Shown one piece after another: positions 27,092-35,492 of a stretch of DNA of 64,000 bases (position 1 is its first letter; every line of letters begins with the position of its first letter). Location: NCBI RefSeq assembly GCF_015694465.1, contig NZ_JADQDO010000006.1, forward strand, positions 1 through 64,000, written 5' to 3'. Position numbers and translations under genes: made by a program. This stretch comes from Microvirga alba. GTDB lineage: Bacteria > Pseudomonadota > Alphaproteobacteria > Rhizobiales > Beijerinckiaceae. Below the pieces are notes generated by a model. It ran no database searches and had not been told where the DNA came from. It saw nothing but the letters and a program-made list of their open reading frames with translations.

Positions 27092-28228
27092 ATGCACAAG
27101 AGCGTCATGGCGCTGAGCTTCACTGCTGCCCTGCTGGCCTATCCGGCGCAGGCGCAAACCTTGAATGTCGCCACCGCCGGCGACCAGAACATGGTCGACT
27201 ACATCAAGGATTATCTCGGACCGATGTTCGAGAAGTCGCATCCCGGCGTGAAGGTCGTGGCCGTCGGCACCGGCCCCGGTGATGGCGGCTCGCAGAAGAT
27301 CTACGAGAAGCTCGATGCGCAGAAGAAGGCAGGCTCCGCCGCCGTCGATTTCGACGTGGTCGTCATCCACCAGAAGGCCGCCGGCACGATGGTGCAGGAA
27401 GGGCTGCTCAACAAGTATCGTGAGAAGATCGCCACCGGTTCTCTTGTGACGCGCGACACCGCCACGAATTCGCTCGGCGCGGACGTCTCCGGCTTCGTCA
27501 TGCCGATGTTCCACTCGCAGACCGCGATCGCCTACAACCCCGACCTCGTGAAAAGCCCGCCGTCGAGCTATCCTGAGCTGCGCGAATGGGCGGCCAAGAA
27601 CCCGAAGCAGTTCGGCTATAACGGCATCAAGGGCGGCATGTCCGGCGTTGCCTTCGTCACCGGCTGGGTCGCGGCCTTCGCTGGCGATGCCGCCAAGCTC
27701 GAGTCGGGCCCCTACGATGCCTCCACCAAGGCCGCGTGGGACAAGGCGATGACCGATCTGAAGGAGTTCAACAAGAACGTGATCATCACCCCCGGCAACG
27801 CGGGCACGCTCGACATGTTGAACCGTGGCGAAATCGCCATGGGTCCGGTGTGGGTCGACATGTTCTACACCTGGAAGGCCGACGGCAAGCTGCCGCCGAA
27901 CATGCGCCTCAAGCTCGTCTCGCCGGGCATGCCGGGTCAGCCGATGTACTACGCGATCCCGAACAAGGCCGCGCAGGACAAGCTCGCCGCCGAGTTCGTG
28001 GCGCTCGCCACGAGCCCCGACGTGCAGGCCGAAGGCATCGTGAAGCGCTTCAACTGGTATCCGGGCATCGACGCCAAGAACCTCGAAGGCAAGCTCGACA
28101 AGGCCGCCTGGCAGGCGCTGTTCACCGACATCTCTCCGGAGGATCTCGCTGCCAAGGGCAAGCCGTTCCCGATCGGCCCCTACTTCAACGACATTCTCGA
28201 AACCTACGAGAAGAAGGTCGCCAACTAA
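27092..28228 (+). CDS. ABC importer periplasmic substrate-binding protein
   Basis: 378 residues. Signal peptide of 22 residues ending AYPAQAQ, then a family 1-type extracellular binding protein fold (TLNVATAGDQNMVDYIKDYL; AYNPDLVKSPPSSYPELREW; NRGEIAMGPVWVDMFYTW). It lies 11 bases after the ATPase gene and is followed by a strong hairpin before the permeases, the usual way of making more binding protein than permease. The ligand pocket cannot be read from sequence. The downstream phosphodiesterase-like hydrolase hints at a phosphate ester, but this is speculative. Confidence 0.9.
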   Translation: MHKSVMALSFTAALLAYPAQAQTLNVATAGDQNMVDYIKDYLGPMFEKSHPGVKVVAVGTGPGDGGSQKIYEKLDAQKKAGSAAVDFDVVVIHQKAAGTMVQEGLLNKYREKIATGSLVTRDTATNSLGADVSGFVMPMFHSQTAIAYNPDLVKSPPSSYPELREWAAKNPKQFGYNGIKGGMSGVAFVTGWVAAFAGDAAKLESGPYDASTKAAWDKAMTDLKEFNKNVIITPGNAGTLDMLNRGEIAMGPVWVDMFYTWKADGKLPPNMRLKLVSPGMPGQPMYYAIPNKAAQDKLAAEFVALATSPDVQAEGIVKRFNWYPGIDAKNLEGKLDKAAWQALFTDISPEDLAAKGKPFPIGPYFNDILETYEKKVAN

Positions 28229-28255
28229 GGCCTCGCATTTTCTTCATAAGATCCG

Positions 28256-28280
28256 GGGCGGCTTTTCAAGAAAGCCGCCC
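28256..28280 (+). terminator. Intra-operon hairpin after the binding-protein gene
   Basis: Arms GGGCGGCTTT (28256-28265) and AAAGCCGCCC (28271-28280) form a 10-base stem with a five-base loop, 28 bases after the stop. Only a short pyrimidine run (TTCTCC) follows, so it is more likely a leaky terminator or an mRNA-stabilising hairpin than a full stop. Confidence 0.6.
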
Positions 28281-28324
28281 TTCTCCGCTCTTCACCAGTC
28301 GTAAAGACAGGGCGTTCCCCCAGT

Positions 28325-29155
28325 ATGTCGCGACCTTCGCTCCTCGGCTTTCTTCTCATCGCACCGGCGCTTTTGATGATCGGTGTGCTGTTCCTCTACC
28401 CGCTCGGCTTTTCGCTCGCCTCCGCCGTCACGGCGGGCGGGCAATTGTCGCTGACGCATTTCGAGAAGGCCTTCGAGCTCTACTCGACCGACATCCTGTT
28501 CACGATCTTCGTCGTCATCGTCTCGACGATCCTGACCGCGATCTTCTCGATCATGATCGCAGGCGTGCTGACGCTCAGCGAAACGCCGTGGCTGGTCGCC
28601 GGTTTGCGCGCTCTTTATCGCTGGCCGCTTTTCATCCCGTTCATCGTGGCGGCGCAGTGCATGCGCACCTTCCTCGCCAAGAACGGCCTGATGAACAATA
28701 CGCTCGTCGCCACGGGCGTGCTTGAACCGCTTCAAGCCACCAGCTTCCTCGACTGGCGCGGCATCATCATCACCTTCGTGTGGAAGCAGGTGCCGTTCGT
28801 GACGCTGATGCTCGCGGGCGCCATGGCCTCCATCGACAGGGCGACGATTGAAGCGGGACGCAATCTCGGCGCGTCGCGACCGCGCATCCTATGCGAACTC
28901 GTGCTGCCGCAGGTCGCGCAGACCCTGCTCGTCGGCCTTGTCCTGTCCTTCGTCACCATGCTCTCGGTTCTGTCGGTGCCGATGATGGTCGCCGGTTCCC
29001 AACCGACCATGCTCACGGTGGACATGGCCTTCCGCATCAACTCCTACGGCGATTACGCCACCGCGAACGCGCTCGGCGTCATCTCCTATGCGCTCTCGGC
29101 CGTCGCCGCCTGGATCTATCTCCGTCACAACGTCAAGCGGGAGGTCCAGGCGTGA
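28325..29155 (+). CDS. ABC importer permease 1
   Basis: 276 residues with six likely helices. The EAA loop that contacts the ATPase is visible as IEAGRNLGASRPRILCELVLPQ near residues 180-200. The first helix follows a short N-terminus (LLGFLLIAPALLMIGVLFLY). It begins 97 bases after the binding-protein gene, beyond the hairpin, and its TGA overlaps the GTG of the second permease (GTGA), so both subunits are made together. Confidence 0.9.
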   Translation: MSRPSLLGFLLIAPALLMIGVLFLYPLGFSLASAVTAGGQLSLTHFEKAFELYSTDILFTIFVVIVSTILTAIFSIMIAGVLTLSETPWLVAGLRALYRWPLFIPFIVAAQCMRTFLAKNGLMNNTLVATGVLEPLQATSFLDWRGIIITFVWKQVPFVTLMLAGAMASIDRATIEAGRNLGASRPRILCELVLPQVAQTLLVGLVLSFVTMLSVLSVPMMVAGSQPTMLTVDMAFRINSYGDYATANALGVISYALSAVAAWIYLRHNVKREVQA

Positions 29156-30045
29156 ACGATCAATCGCAATCGATTGCTTTGTCCTCTCGGGCGGCGGCGC
29201 TCCGCGGGCGACCCTCGATCCCCGCTTTCCTGGCCAGCGGCACGAAGATCGGCGGAACCCTGCTGAAGGCAGCCGCACTGGCCGTGTTCGCTTTTCTTCT
29301 ATTCGGTCCGCTCGCAAACCTCGCTCTCTGGTCCGTCGCGGAACGTTGGTACGCGCCATTCAAGCTGCCCGTCAGCTACGGCATGCGTTACTGGGAGGTC
29401 GTGTTCCGGCCGACGGGCGATGCCATGTCGTCGCTCGCAACCAGCGTCAGCATTGCAAGCCTCGTCGTCGTCGTCGCGCTCGCCGTGTCGGTGCCTGCGG
29501 GATACGCGCTCGCGCGCCTGCGCCTGCCGTGGCGCACATTCATCATGATCCTGTTCCTGTTGCCGCAGGCGTTCCCGTCAGTCGCGATCTACATCAACGT
29601 CGCACGCGTGTTCTACAGCCTCGGCCTGACCGGCACGATTCCCGGCGTGGTGCTGGTGCACGCGGCGCACGGCCTCGTCTATTCGGTCTGGATCGCGGCA
29701 GCCGCCTTCGCCGCCGTCGACCGGGATCTGGAATTGGCCGCGCGCAACATGGGCGCTTCGCCGCTCCGGGCATTCGCGACCGTCACGTTGCCGCTCGCGG
29801 CGCCGGGCATCATGGCGAGCGGCATCTTCGTGTTCCTCGAATCCCTCGACGAATTCACCGGCACCTTCTTCGTCGGCGTGCCGCAGGTCACGACGCTTCC
29901 GCTGCTGCTCTACAATGCGAGCATGGGCGGCAATTACCAGATCGCATCGATCACGGCCTTGATCCTGCTCGTGCCATCGGTTCTGTTCATGCTCATCATC
30001 GAGCGTTTCCTGAAAGCGGACGTGTTGAGCAAGGTCGGCCAATAA
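29152..30045 (+). CDS. ABC importer permease 2
   Basis: 297 residues from a GTG start overlapping the first permease stop. Six likely helices, with the EAA loop reading LELAARNMGASPLRAFATVTLPLA near residue 200. The N-terminal 40 residues are a basic cytoplasmic extension before the first helix (LLKAAALAVFAFLLFGPLANLAL). Together with permease 1 it forms the membrane channel of the importer. A hydrolase gene follows 23 bases downstream in the same direction. Confidence 0.9.
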   Translation: MNDQSQSIALSSRAAALRGRPSIPAFLASGTKIGGTLLKAAALAVFAFLLFGPLANLALWSVAERWYAPFKLPVSYGMRYWEVVFRPTGDAMSSLATSVSIASLVVVVALAVSVPAGYALARLRLPWRTFIMILFLLPQAFPSVAIYINVARVFYSLGLTGTIPGVVLVHAAHGLVYSVWIAAAAFAAVDRDLELAARNMGASPLRAFATVTLPLAAPGIMASGIFVFLESLDEFTGTFFVGVPQVTTLPLLLYNASMGGNYQIASITALILLVPSVLFMLIIERFLKADVLSKVGQ

Positions 30046-30068
30046 TTCCCGCGTCATTCGGACAAGAC

Positions 30069-30908
30069 ATGAAACTCATCACCTGGAATATCCAATGGGG
30101 CCTCGGCGTCGATGGCCGCCTCGATCTCGCGCGGCTTATCGACGACGCCAAATCCATCGCGGATTTCGATGTGCTCTGCCTGCAGGAAGTCTCGGACAAT
30201 TTCGCAGGGCTCCAAGCCAATGGGGGCGAGAACCAGTTCGCGGAGATTGCCGCCCTGCTCCCCGGCTACACCGCCATCGAGGGCGTCGCCCTCGATGTGC
30301 CGGACGGCAATGGCGGACGCCGCCGGTTCGGCAATATGATCCTCTCCCGTCTCCCCGTCGCGCAGGTGCTGCGCCACACCCTGCCCTGGGAAGCCGACAG
30401 CACACGCAACATGCCGCGCCTGCTGCTCGAAGCGGTGGTCAATGCGCCCTTCGGGCCGGTGCGGGTGATGACGACACATCTTGAATATTCCTCCGACAAG
30501 ATCCGCCGCGCGCAAGTGGAGGGCATCCGCGAGGCTCATCGCATGGCTTGTGACCGCGTGGCGCTGCCGCGAGAGAACGGCCCCGGAACCTACGCGCGGT
30601 TCCCGACGGCGCGTTCCGCCGTCCTGACGGGCGACTTCAACATGAAGCCGCATGATCCGACGAAACTGCGCCTCTCGGACGCGTATGACAACGGCGTGCC
30701 CGCTCTGATGGACGCCTGGCAGGTCCTGAACGGGGCGGACGCCCATCCGCCGTCCTTCTGCCTCTACGACCAGACCAACGGGCAGCCACATTGCTGCGAC
30801 TTCGTCTTCGTGACGGAGGACCTCGCGCCACGCGCCAGCCGGATCGTCTACAATCAGGACATCCAGTCGTCGGATCACCAGCCGGTTCTTCTGGAGCTCA
30901 CGCGCTGA
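30069..30908 (+). CDS. Endonuclease/exonuclease/phosphatase-family hydrolase
   Basis: 279 residues. The catalytic landmarks of the family are in order: WNIQWG at the N-terminus, CLQEVSD near residue 42, VMTTHLEYSS, LTGDFNMKP and the terminal SSDHQPVLLEL. Members hydrolyse phosphodiesters in nucleic acids, inositol phosphates or lipids. No signal peptide is seen, so it should be cytosolic and act after import. Its place at the end of the importer operon suggests that it processes the imported compound. The exact substrate is unknown. Confidence 0.88.
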   Translation: MKLITWNIQWGLGVDGRLDLARLIDDAKSIADFDVLCLQEVSDNFAGLQANGGENQFAEIAALLPGYTAIEGVALDVPDGNGGRRRFGNMILSRLPVAQVLRHTLPWEADSTRNMPRLLLEAVVNAPFGPVRVMTTHLEYSSDKIRRAQVEGIREAHRMACDRVALPRENGPGTYARFPTARSAVLTGDFNMKPHDPTKLRLSDAYDNGVPALMDAWQVLNGADAHPPSFCLYDQTNGQPHCCDFVFVTEDLAPRASRIVYNQDIQSSDHQPVLLELTR

Positions 30909-31011
30909 CATGGGTGTGGACGCTCGCATAGGATGGTCAGTTGCACCAATGCGGTGGCTGACGCATTTCTCGGCTCCACCGATACAGCCGAGCGGATCAT
31001 GGAGGTGAGCG

Positions 31012-31074
31012 ATGGAGGTCCTTGTCGGCTTGGACGTTTCGGTGAAGACCACCACTCGTCGGCCCCAACCATGA
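31012..31074 (+). pseudogene. IS110-family transposase N-terminal remnant
   Basis: A frame starting ATG at 31012 reads MEVLVGLDVSVKTTTRRPQP and stops. The first 14 residues match the usual IS110-type transposase start, including the first catalytic Asp of the DEDD site in GLDVS. The rest of the element is missing and neighbouring sequence shows no transposase, so this is a fragment left by insertion and deletion. The stretch 30,909-31,169 holds nothing else that I can support. Confidence 0.5.
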
Positions 31075-31169
31075 AATGGCCAAAGCGCCGGCTTCGGAGA
31101 GAAACCAGGGACCTGGTGTGATAGTCGGCTCACAACCCCTTGCGAACACAGCTCATCGGTGCCCAGCCT

Positions 31170-31610
31170 CTAAAGCCGGACGTTCAGCTGTTCCTCACGG
31201 AACACGGCCTCAATGTTGTTCCCGTCGGGATCAAGGAGAAAAGCCGCGTAATAACCGGGTGGGTATCCACCGGATCGCAGGCCAGGGCCTCCATTATCGG
31301 TCCCACCAGCTGCTAAACCTGCGCAGTGGAAAGCTTCAACTTGCTCTCGGCTATTGGCTCGAAACGCCGTATGTTGCCTGAGGCCGTGTGGATGAAAAAC
31401 GTCGATCCAGAACATCGGATAATCGATACCAAAAGCGACGCCACCTAGCTCGGCATCTCCCTCCTCCGCCGGAGTGAAGTTGCGCGATATGCGCATGACC
31501 ACTGCGACACCGAGCGGCTTCAATGCACCTTCGTAGAACTTTGCTGACCGGTCGATATCGGAGACGCCGATACCGGTATGATCGATCAACCAGTTACGAA
31601 CCTCAGCCAT
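31170..31610 (-). CDS. VOC-superfamily (glyoxalase/bleomycin resistance-like) protein
   Basis: 146 residues. N-terminal DHTGIGVSDIDRSAKFYEGALKPLG and C-terminal GYYAAFLLDPDGNNIEAVFRE are the classic paired beta-alpha-beta-beta-beta modules of the vicinal oxygen chelate fold, with His11 and Glu139 as likely metal ligands. Such single-unit proteins act as dimers in many lyase, dioxygenase or drug-binding roles. Neighbours do not point to a substrate. Full length for the family. Confidence 0.85.
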   Translation of the reverse strand: MAEVRNWLIDHTGIGVSDIDRSAKFYEGALKPLGVAVVMRISRNFTPAEEGDAELGGVAFGIDYPMFWIDVFHPHGLRQHTAFRANSREQVEAFHCAGLAAGGTDNGGPGLRSGGYPPGYYAAFLLDPDGNNIEAVFREEQLNVRL

Positions 31611-31991
31611 GCCATCCTCCGTTCTCCCGAACGTCTGCTCATCGCAGATCGCTCCCGGCAGCGGACAATCACCTTACCACCGATCCCCCAGAAAGACTTA
31701 GTGATCGTCCACCTCACGGATGATCGCGACGCTTCCAAACAGATGACCACCTCCCAGATCGGGACGTCGTTCATCCTGTGATGAATGCCGCCCCAGCCTG
31801 CCGAGAGTGATCGCTCCCTGTCTCCGCCGTCCCGACAACAAAGTCGTTTTTCACCAATGCCCTCAGGAGAAACCTGCGGTATCCTTCGGTGCCCTCCACA
31901 CTTGGGACCCACCTCCCTATCCAGGCGTGCGATCCAGCGTCATACTTGGGCCCGTGCCTCCTTTTGTCGAGGAACGTCGAGGCGTCGGCCC
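31611..31991. other. Intergenic region with no supported gene
   Basis: About 380 bases between the VOC gene and the MgtC/DUF4010 gene, divergent on its two sides. Short frames occur on both strands but have biased composition and no recognisable domain. It should contain the promoters of both flanking genes; I see no clear -35/-10 pair and no repeat. Confidence 0.35.
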
Positions 31992-33251
31992 ATGATCCAG
32001 GACCCCCTCCTTCACCGCTTCGCCGTCGCCTTTGCGATCGGGCTGCTGATCGGCCTGGAGCGCGGCTGGCAGTTTCGCGAGGAGGCCGAGGGAGAACGCA
32101 CGGCGGGCTTGCGCACCTACACCCTCTCCTCCCTGCTGGGAGCGATTTGCGCGGCGCTGGCGACCTATACGAGCCCGACATTCCTCGGCTTCGCCTTCGT
32201 CGCCTTCGCCGGAGGCTTCAGCGCCTTTTCGTGGCTTGAAGCGCAGGCGGAGCGCAATTTCAGCGTCACCGGTGTCGTCGCCGCCCTGATCGCCTTCGCC
32301 CTCGGTGCCTATACCGTCCTCGGCAATCTGCAGATCGCAATTGCCACCGCCGTCACGGTCACGCTGGTCCTGGCACTCAAGCAGCCTCTCCATGCCTGGG
32401 TCAGGATGCTGACCTGGCCCGAGATCAGGTCGGCCCTGATCCTTCTGGCGATGACCTTCCTGCTGCTGCCGCTATTGCCTAACCGGACCATCGATCCGTG
32501 GGACGCCATCAACCCGGCGGCGATCTGGCTCCTCGTCATCATTCTCGGCGGCATTTCCTTCGTCGGGTACTTCGCCATCCGCATCATGGGCAGTCAGGCG
32601 GGCGTCGCCATGGCGGCGCTCGCGGGCGGGCTTGCCTCATCCACCGCGACGACCCTGACCCTCAGCCGCCTCGCGAAGCAGAGCCCGTCATCAAGCACCT
32701 TGGTTGCCGGCGGCATTCTGCTGTCGGGTTCTGTGATGGTGGCCCGGATCCTCGTTATCGCGAGCGCCATCAACACAGCGCTTCTCATTCCGCTTGCCTG
32801 GATGCTCGGAACGGCAGGGCTCGTCCTCGTGTTCGGGGCCGCGTTCCTGCTGCTTGGGCGCAGCTCGGATTCGGCGCATCCCGACCTGCAATTGAAGAAC
32901 CCGCTCGATCTGCGCGCCGCGTTCCAACTGGCCGCCCTCGTCGCGGCCATCAGCTTCCTGGCCAAGATCGTGACGGCCTATGCGGGCGAAACCGGCCTGA
33001 ACCTCCTCGCAGCGCTCTCGGGCATTGCGGATGTGGATGCCATCACCCTGTCCTTCTCCCGTCTGTCGCAGGGCAGCATCGGCTTGGTGGCGGCCGCCGG
33101 CGGCATCAGCATCGCGGCAGCAGTCAACACCATCGTCAAAGCCGGCATGACCTTCGCGGTCGGCACGCGCCAAGCGGGCTGGATCGTTGGCGCCGTCAGT
33201 GTCGCCGCCGTCGCGGCGGGCGGCGCGGCTTACGCGTTCTTCGTCGCATGA
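31992..33251 (+). CDS. MgtC/DUF4010-family membrane protein
   Basis: 419 residues with about twelve hydrophobic segments. The N-terminal part has the MgtC-like signature FAIGLLIGLERGWQFREEAEGERTAGLRTY; the remainder is the DUF4010 region (GGLASSTATTLTLSRLAKQ; GIADVDAITLSFSRLSQGSI). The function is not established, although MgtC relatives are tied to Mg or stress physiology. The ATG at 31992 was selected because the upstream frame is non-hydrophobic and irregular. Convergent with rpoD across a hairpin. Confidence 0.88.
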   Translation: MIQDPLLHRFAVAFAIGLLIGLERGWQFREEAEGERTAGLRTYTLSSLLGAICAALATYTSPTFLGFAFVAFAGGFSAFSWLEAQAERNFSVTGVVAALIAFALGAYTVLGNLQIAIATAVTVTLVLALKQPLHAWVRMLTWPEIRSALILLAMTFLLLPLLPNRTIDPWDAINPAAIWLLVIILGGISFVGYFAIRIMGSQAGVAMAALAGGLASSTATTLTLSRLAKQSPSSSTLVAGGILLSGSVMVARILVIASAINTALLIPLAWMLGTAGLVLVFGAAFLLLGRSSDSAHPDLQLKNPLDLRAAFQLAALVAAISFLAKIVTAYAGETGLNLLAALSGIADVDAITLSFSRLSQGSIGLVAAAGGISIAAAVNTIVKAGMTFAVGTRQAGWIVGAVSVAAVAAGGAAYAFFVA

Positions 33252-33253
33252 AA

Positions 33254-33277
33254 AAGGCGGGCTTGAGGGCCCGCCTT
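33254..33277. terminator. Bidirectional hairpin between DUF4010 gene and rpoD
   Basis: Arms AAGGCGGGC (33254-33262) and GCCCGCCTT (33269-33277) form a 9-base stem with a six-base loop, three bases after the stop of the rightward gene and 27 bases from the rpoD stop. An A run precedes it, giving a T run in the leftward reading, so it serves the rpoD transcript best. Confidence 0.7.
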
Positions 33278-33303
33278 GGATCTTTGCATGCTCATCATGC
33301 TCT

Positions 33304-35304
33304 TTAGTTATCCAGGAAGCTCCGAAGCTTCCGGCTCCGCGAGGGGTGCTTGAGCTTGCGCAAAGCCTTCGCCTCGATCTGACGGATACGTTCGCGCGTC
33401 ACCGAGAATTGCTGGCCGACTTCTTCCAGCGTGTGATCGGTGTTCATGCCGATGCCGAAGCGCATGCGAAGCACGCGTTCTTCGCGCGGCGTGAGCGAGG
33501 CAAGCACGCGGGTCGTGGTCTCGCGCAGGTTCGACTGAATCGCGGCGTCGATGGGCAGAATCGCCATCTTGTCCTCGATGAAGTCGCCGAGGTGTGAATC
33601 CTCCTCGTCGCCGATCGGCGTCTCGAGCGAGATCGGCTCCTTGGCGATTTTGAGAACCTTGCGCACCTTTTCCAGCGGCATGGCGAGCTTCTCGGCCAGC
33701 TCTTCCGGGGTCGGCTCGCGGCCGATCTCGTGCAGCATCTGGCGCGACGTGCGGACGATCTTGTTGATCGTCTCGATCATGTGCACCGGAATACGGATCG
33801 TGCGGGCCTGATCCGCGATGGAACGCGTGATCGCCTGCCGAATCCACCAGGTGGCATAGGTCGAGAACTTGTAGCCGCGACGGTACTCGAACTTATCGAC
33901 CGCCTTCATGAGGCCGATATTGCCCTCCTGAATCAGATCCAGGAATTGCAGGCCGCGGTTCGTGTACTTCTTGGCAATCGAGATCACGAGACGCAGGTTC
34001 GCCTCGATCATCTCCTTCTTCGCCTGCCGGGCCTCGCGCTCGCCCTTCTGCACCATCATGACGATGCGGCGGAATTCCTGGATTTCCAGGCCCGTCTCGG
34101 AGGCGAGGTTGTGGATCTGCTCGCGCAGGTCGTGGATCTGGTCCTTGCCCTTGGCGACGAAGTCCTTCCAGCCCCGGCCACCGAGCTTGGAGACGCGCAG
34201 CACCCATTTCGGGTCGAGTTCCCACCCCTGATAGTGCCGCAGGAACTCCTCGCGAGCGACGCCATGGCTTTCGGCGAAGCGCATCAGGCGACCCTCATGC
34301 GAGATGAGCCGCTTGTTGATGTCGTAGAGCTGCTCGACGAGCGCCTCGATGCGGTTGTTGTTGAGCGAGAGCGACTTCACGCTCGTGACGATGTCGCTCT
34401 TGAGCGTCTTGTACTTGCGCTCCTGGGCAGGCGTCAGCTGCTTGTTCTGCAAGCGCTGCTCCACATGCTCCACCTGGAGGCGACGCAGTTTCTTGTAGTT
34501 GTCGGCGATGGAGTCGAAGGTTTCGAGAACGCGCGGCTTCAACTCGGCTTCCATGGCCGAGAGCGACACGTTGTTCTCGAGGTCGTCGTCGTCCATCTCG
34601 CCTTCGGGCGGGTTCACGCCCTCGGCGTCTTCAGCGCCGGCTTCTTCCTCGCCCTCGCCGTCGCCCAGACCATCCACCTTGGGCGCGCCCTTGCCGTCCG
34701 GGCCGGCATAGGTGGCTTCCAGATCGATGATGTCGCGCAACAGCACCCGGCCTTCGACGAGTTCGTCGCGCCAGATGATGATGGCCTGGAAGGTCAGCGG
34801 GCTCTCGCAGAGGCCCGCGATCATGGCTTCGCGGCCAGCCTCGATGCGCTTGGCGATGGCGATTTCGCCCTCGCGGGAGAGAAGCTCCACCGAGCCCATC
34901 TCGCGCAGGTACATGCGAACCGGATCGTCGGTGCGGTCGGTCGGCTCCTTTGCCGTCGTCTCGCGGACGGCAACGGCGCGGGTCTGCGACGCCTCGACGA
35001 GATCGCCGCCCTCGGCTTCCTCTTCCTCGGCTTCCGCCTTCTCGCCCTCTTCCGCCTCTTCGGACTCGACGACGTTGATGCCCATCTCGGAGAGCTGGCC
35101 AAGCACGTCCTCGATCTGCTCCGAGGAGAACTCCTCGGACGGCAGAACCTCGTTCAATTCGTCATATGTGACATAGCCGCGCTTTTTCGCGAGCTTGATC
35201 ATCCGCCGAACGGCGGCATCGGTCAGGTCAAGCAAAGGCCCGTCGCTCTGTTGCTCCGGAGCCGCTGTCTCAGCCTCGTCCCGTTCGGTTGCCTTCGTCG
35301 CCAT
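33304..35304 (-). CDS. rpoD: Primary RNA polymerase sigma factor RpoD
   Basis: About 666 residues. Region 1.1 ([26 protein letters not shown]) is followed by a long acidic, Glu/Ala-rich insert (about 75-110) and region 1.2 ([21 protein letters not shown]). The non-conserved region comes next, then regions 2.1-2.4 ([21 protein letters not shown]), 3 and 4.2 ([27 protein letters not shown]). This is the housekeeping sigma factor. The ATG at 35304 has GGAG eleven bases upstream; an in-frame GTG at 35313 is too close to that site. dnaG lies 188 bases upstream in the same direction, the classical dnaG-rpoD arrangement. Confidence 0.97.
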   Translation of the reverse strand: MATKATERDEAETAAPEQQSDGPLLDLTDAAVRRMIKLAKKRGYVTYDELNEVLPSEEFSSEQIEDVLGQLSEMGINVVESEEAEEGEKAEAEEEEAEGGDLVEASQTRAVAVRETTAKEPTDRTDDPVRMYLREMGSVELLSREGEIAIAKRIEAGREAMIAGLCESPLTFQAIIIWRDELVEGRVLLRDIIDLEATYAGPDGKGAPKVDGLGDGEGEEEAGAEDAEGVNPPEGEMDDDDLENNVSLSAMEAELKPRVLETFDSIADNYKKLRRLQVEHVEQRLQNKQLTPAQERKYKTLKSDIVTSVKSLSLNNNRIEALVEQLYDINKRLISHEGRLMRFAESHGVAREEFLRHYQGWELDPKWVLRVSKLGGRGWKDFVAKGKDQIHDLREQIHNLASETGLEIQEFRRIVMMVQKGEREARQAKKEMIEANLRLVISIAKKYTNRGLQFLDLIQEGNIGLMKAVDKFEYRRGYKFSTYATWWIRQAITRSIADQARTIRIPVHMIETINKIVRTSRQMLHEIGREPTPEELAEKLAMPLEKVRKVLKIAKEPISLETPIGDEEDSHLGDFIEDKMAILPIDAAIQSNLRETTTRVLASLTPREERVLRMRFGIGMNTDHTLEEVGQQFSVTRERIRQIEAKALRKLKHPSRSRKLRSFLDN

Positions 35305-35492
35305 GCTTTGCACTACTCCAGCGTCTCACCGGCCCCCCAAACAAGCCCGATGATACGCGAATGGGCGGCAAAGCTCCGCGGCCTCACCACCCGAAATCCG
35401 TTCCCGACAATAAAACAGTGAGTCGCTTGACTAACCGTTAACCATCCCCCGCTCAACCCGCAGCTCTGCCCATGCCGCGTACCGACCTTCAT

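Noticed and set aside
31617..31632. GTTC...GAAC sequence as a LexA box
   Set aside because: It is an inverted repeat with four bases between, not the GTTC-N7-GTTC direct repeat used in alphaproteobacteria.
33730..35421. A 563-codon frame opposite rpoD
   Set aside because: It mirrors the strongly conserved sigma factor and reads as a repetitive Leu/Asp/Val-rich shadow without family features.
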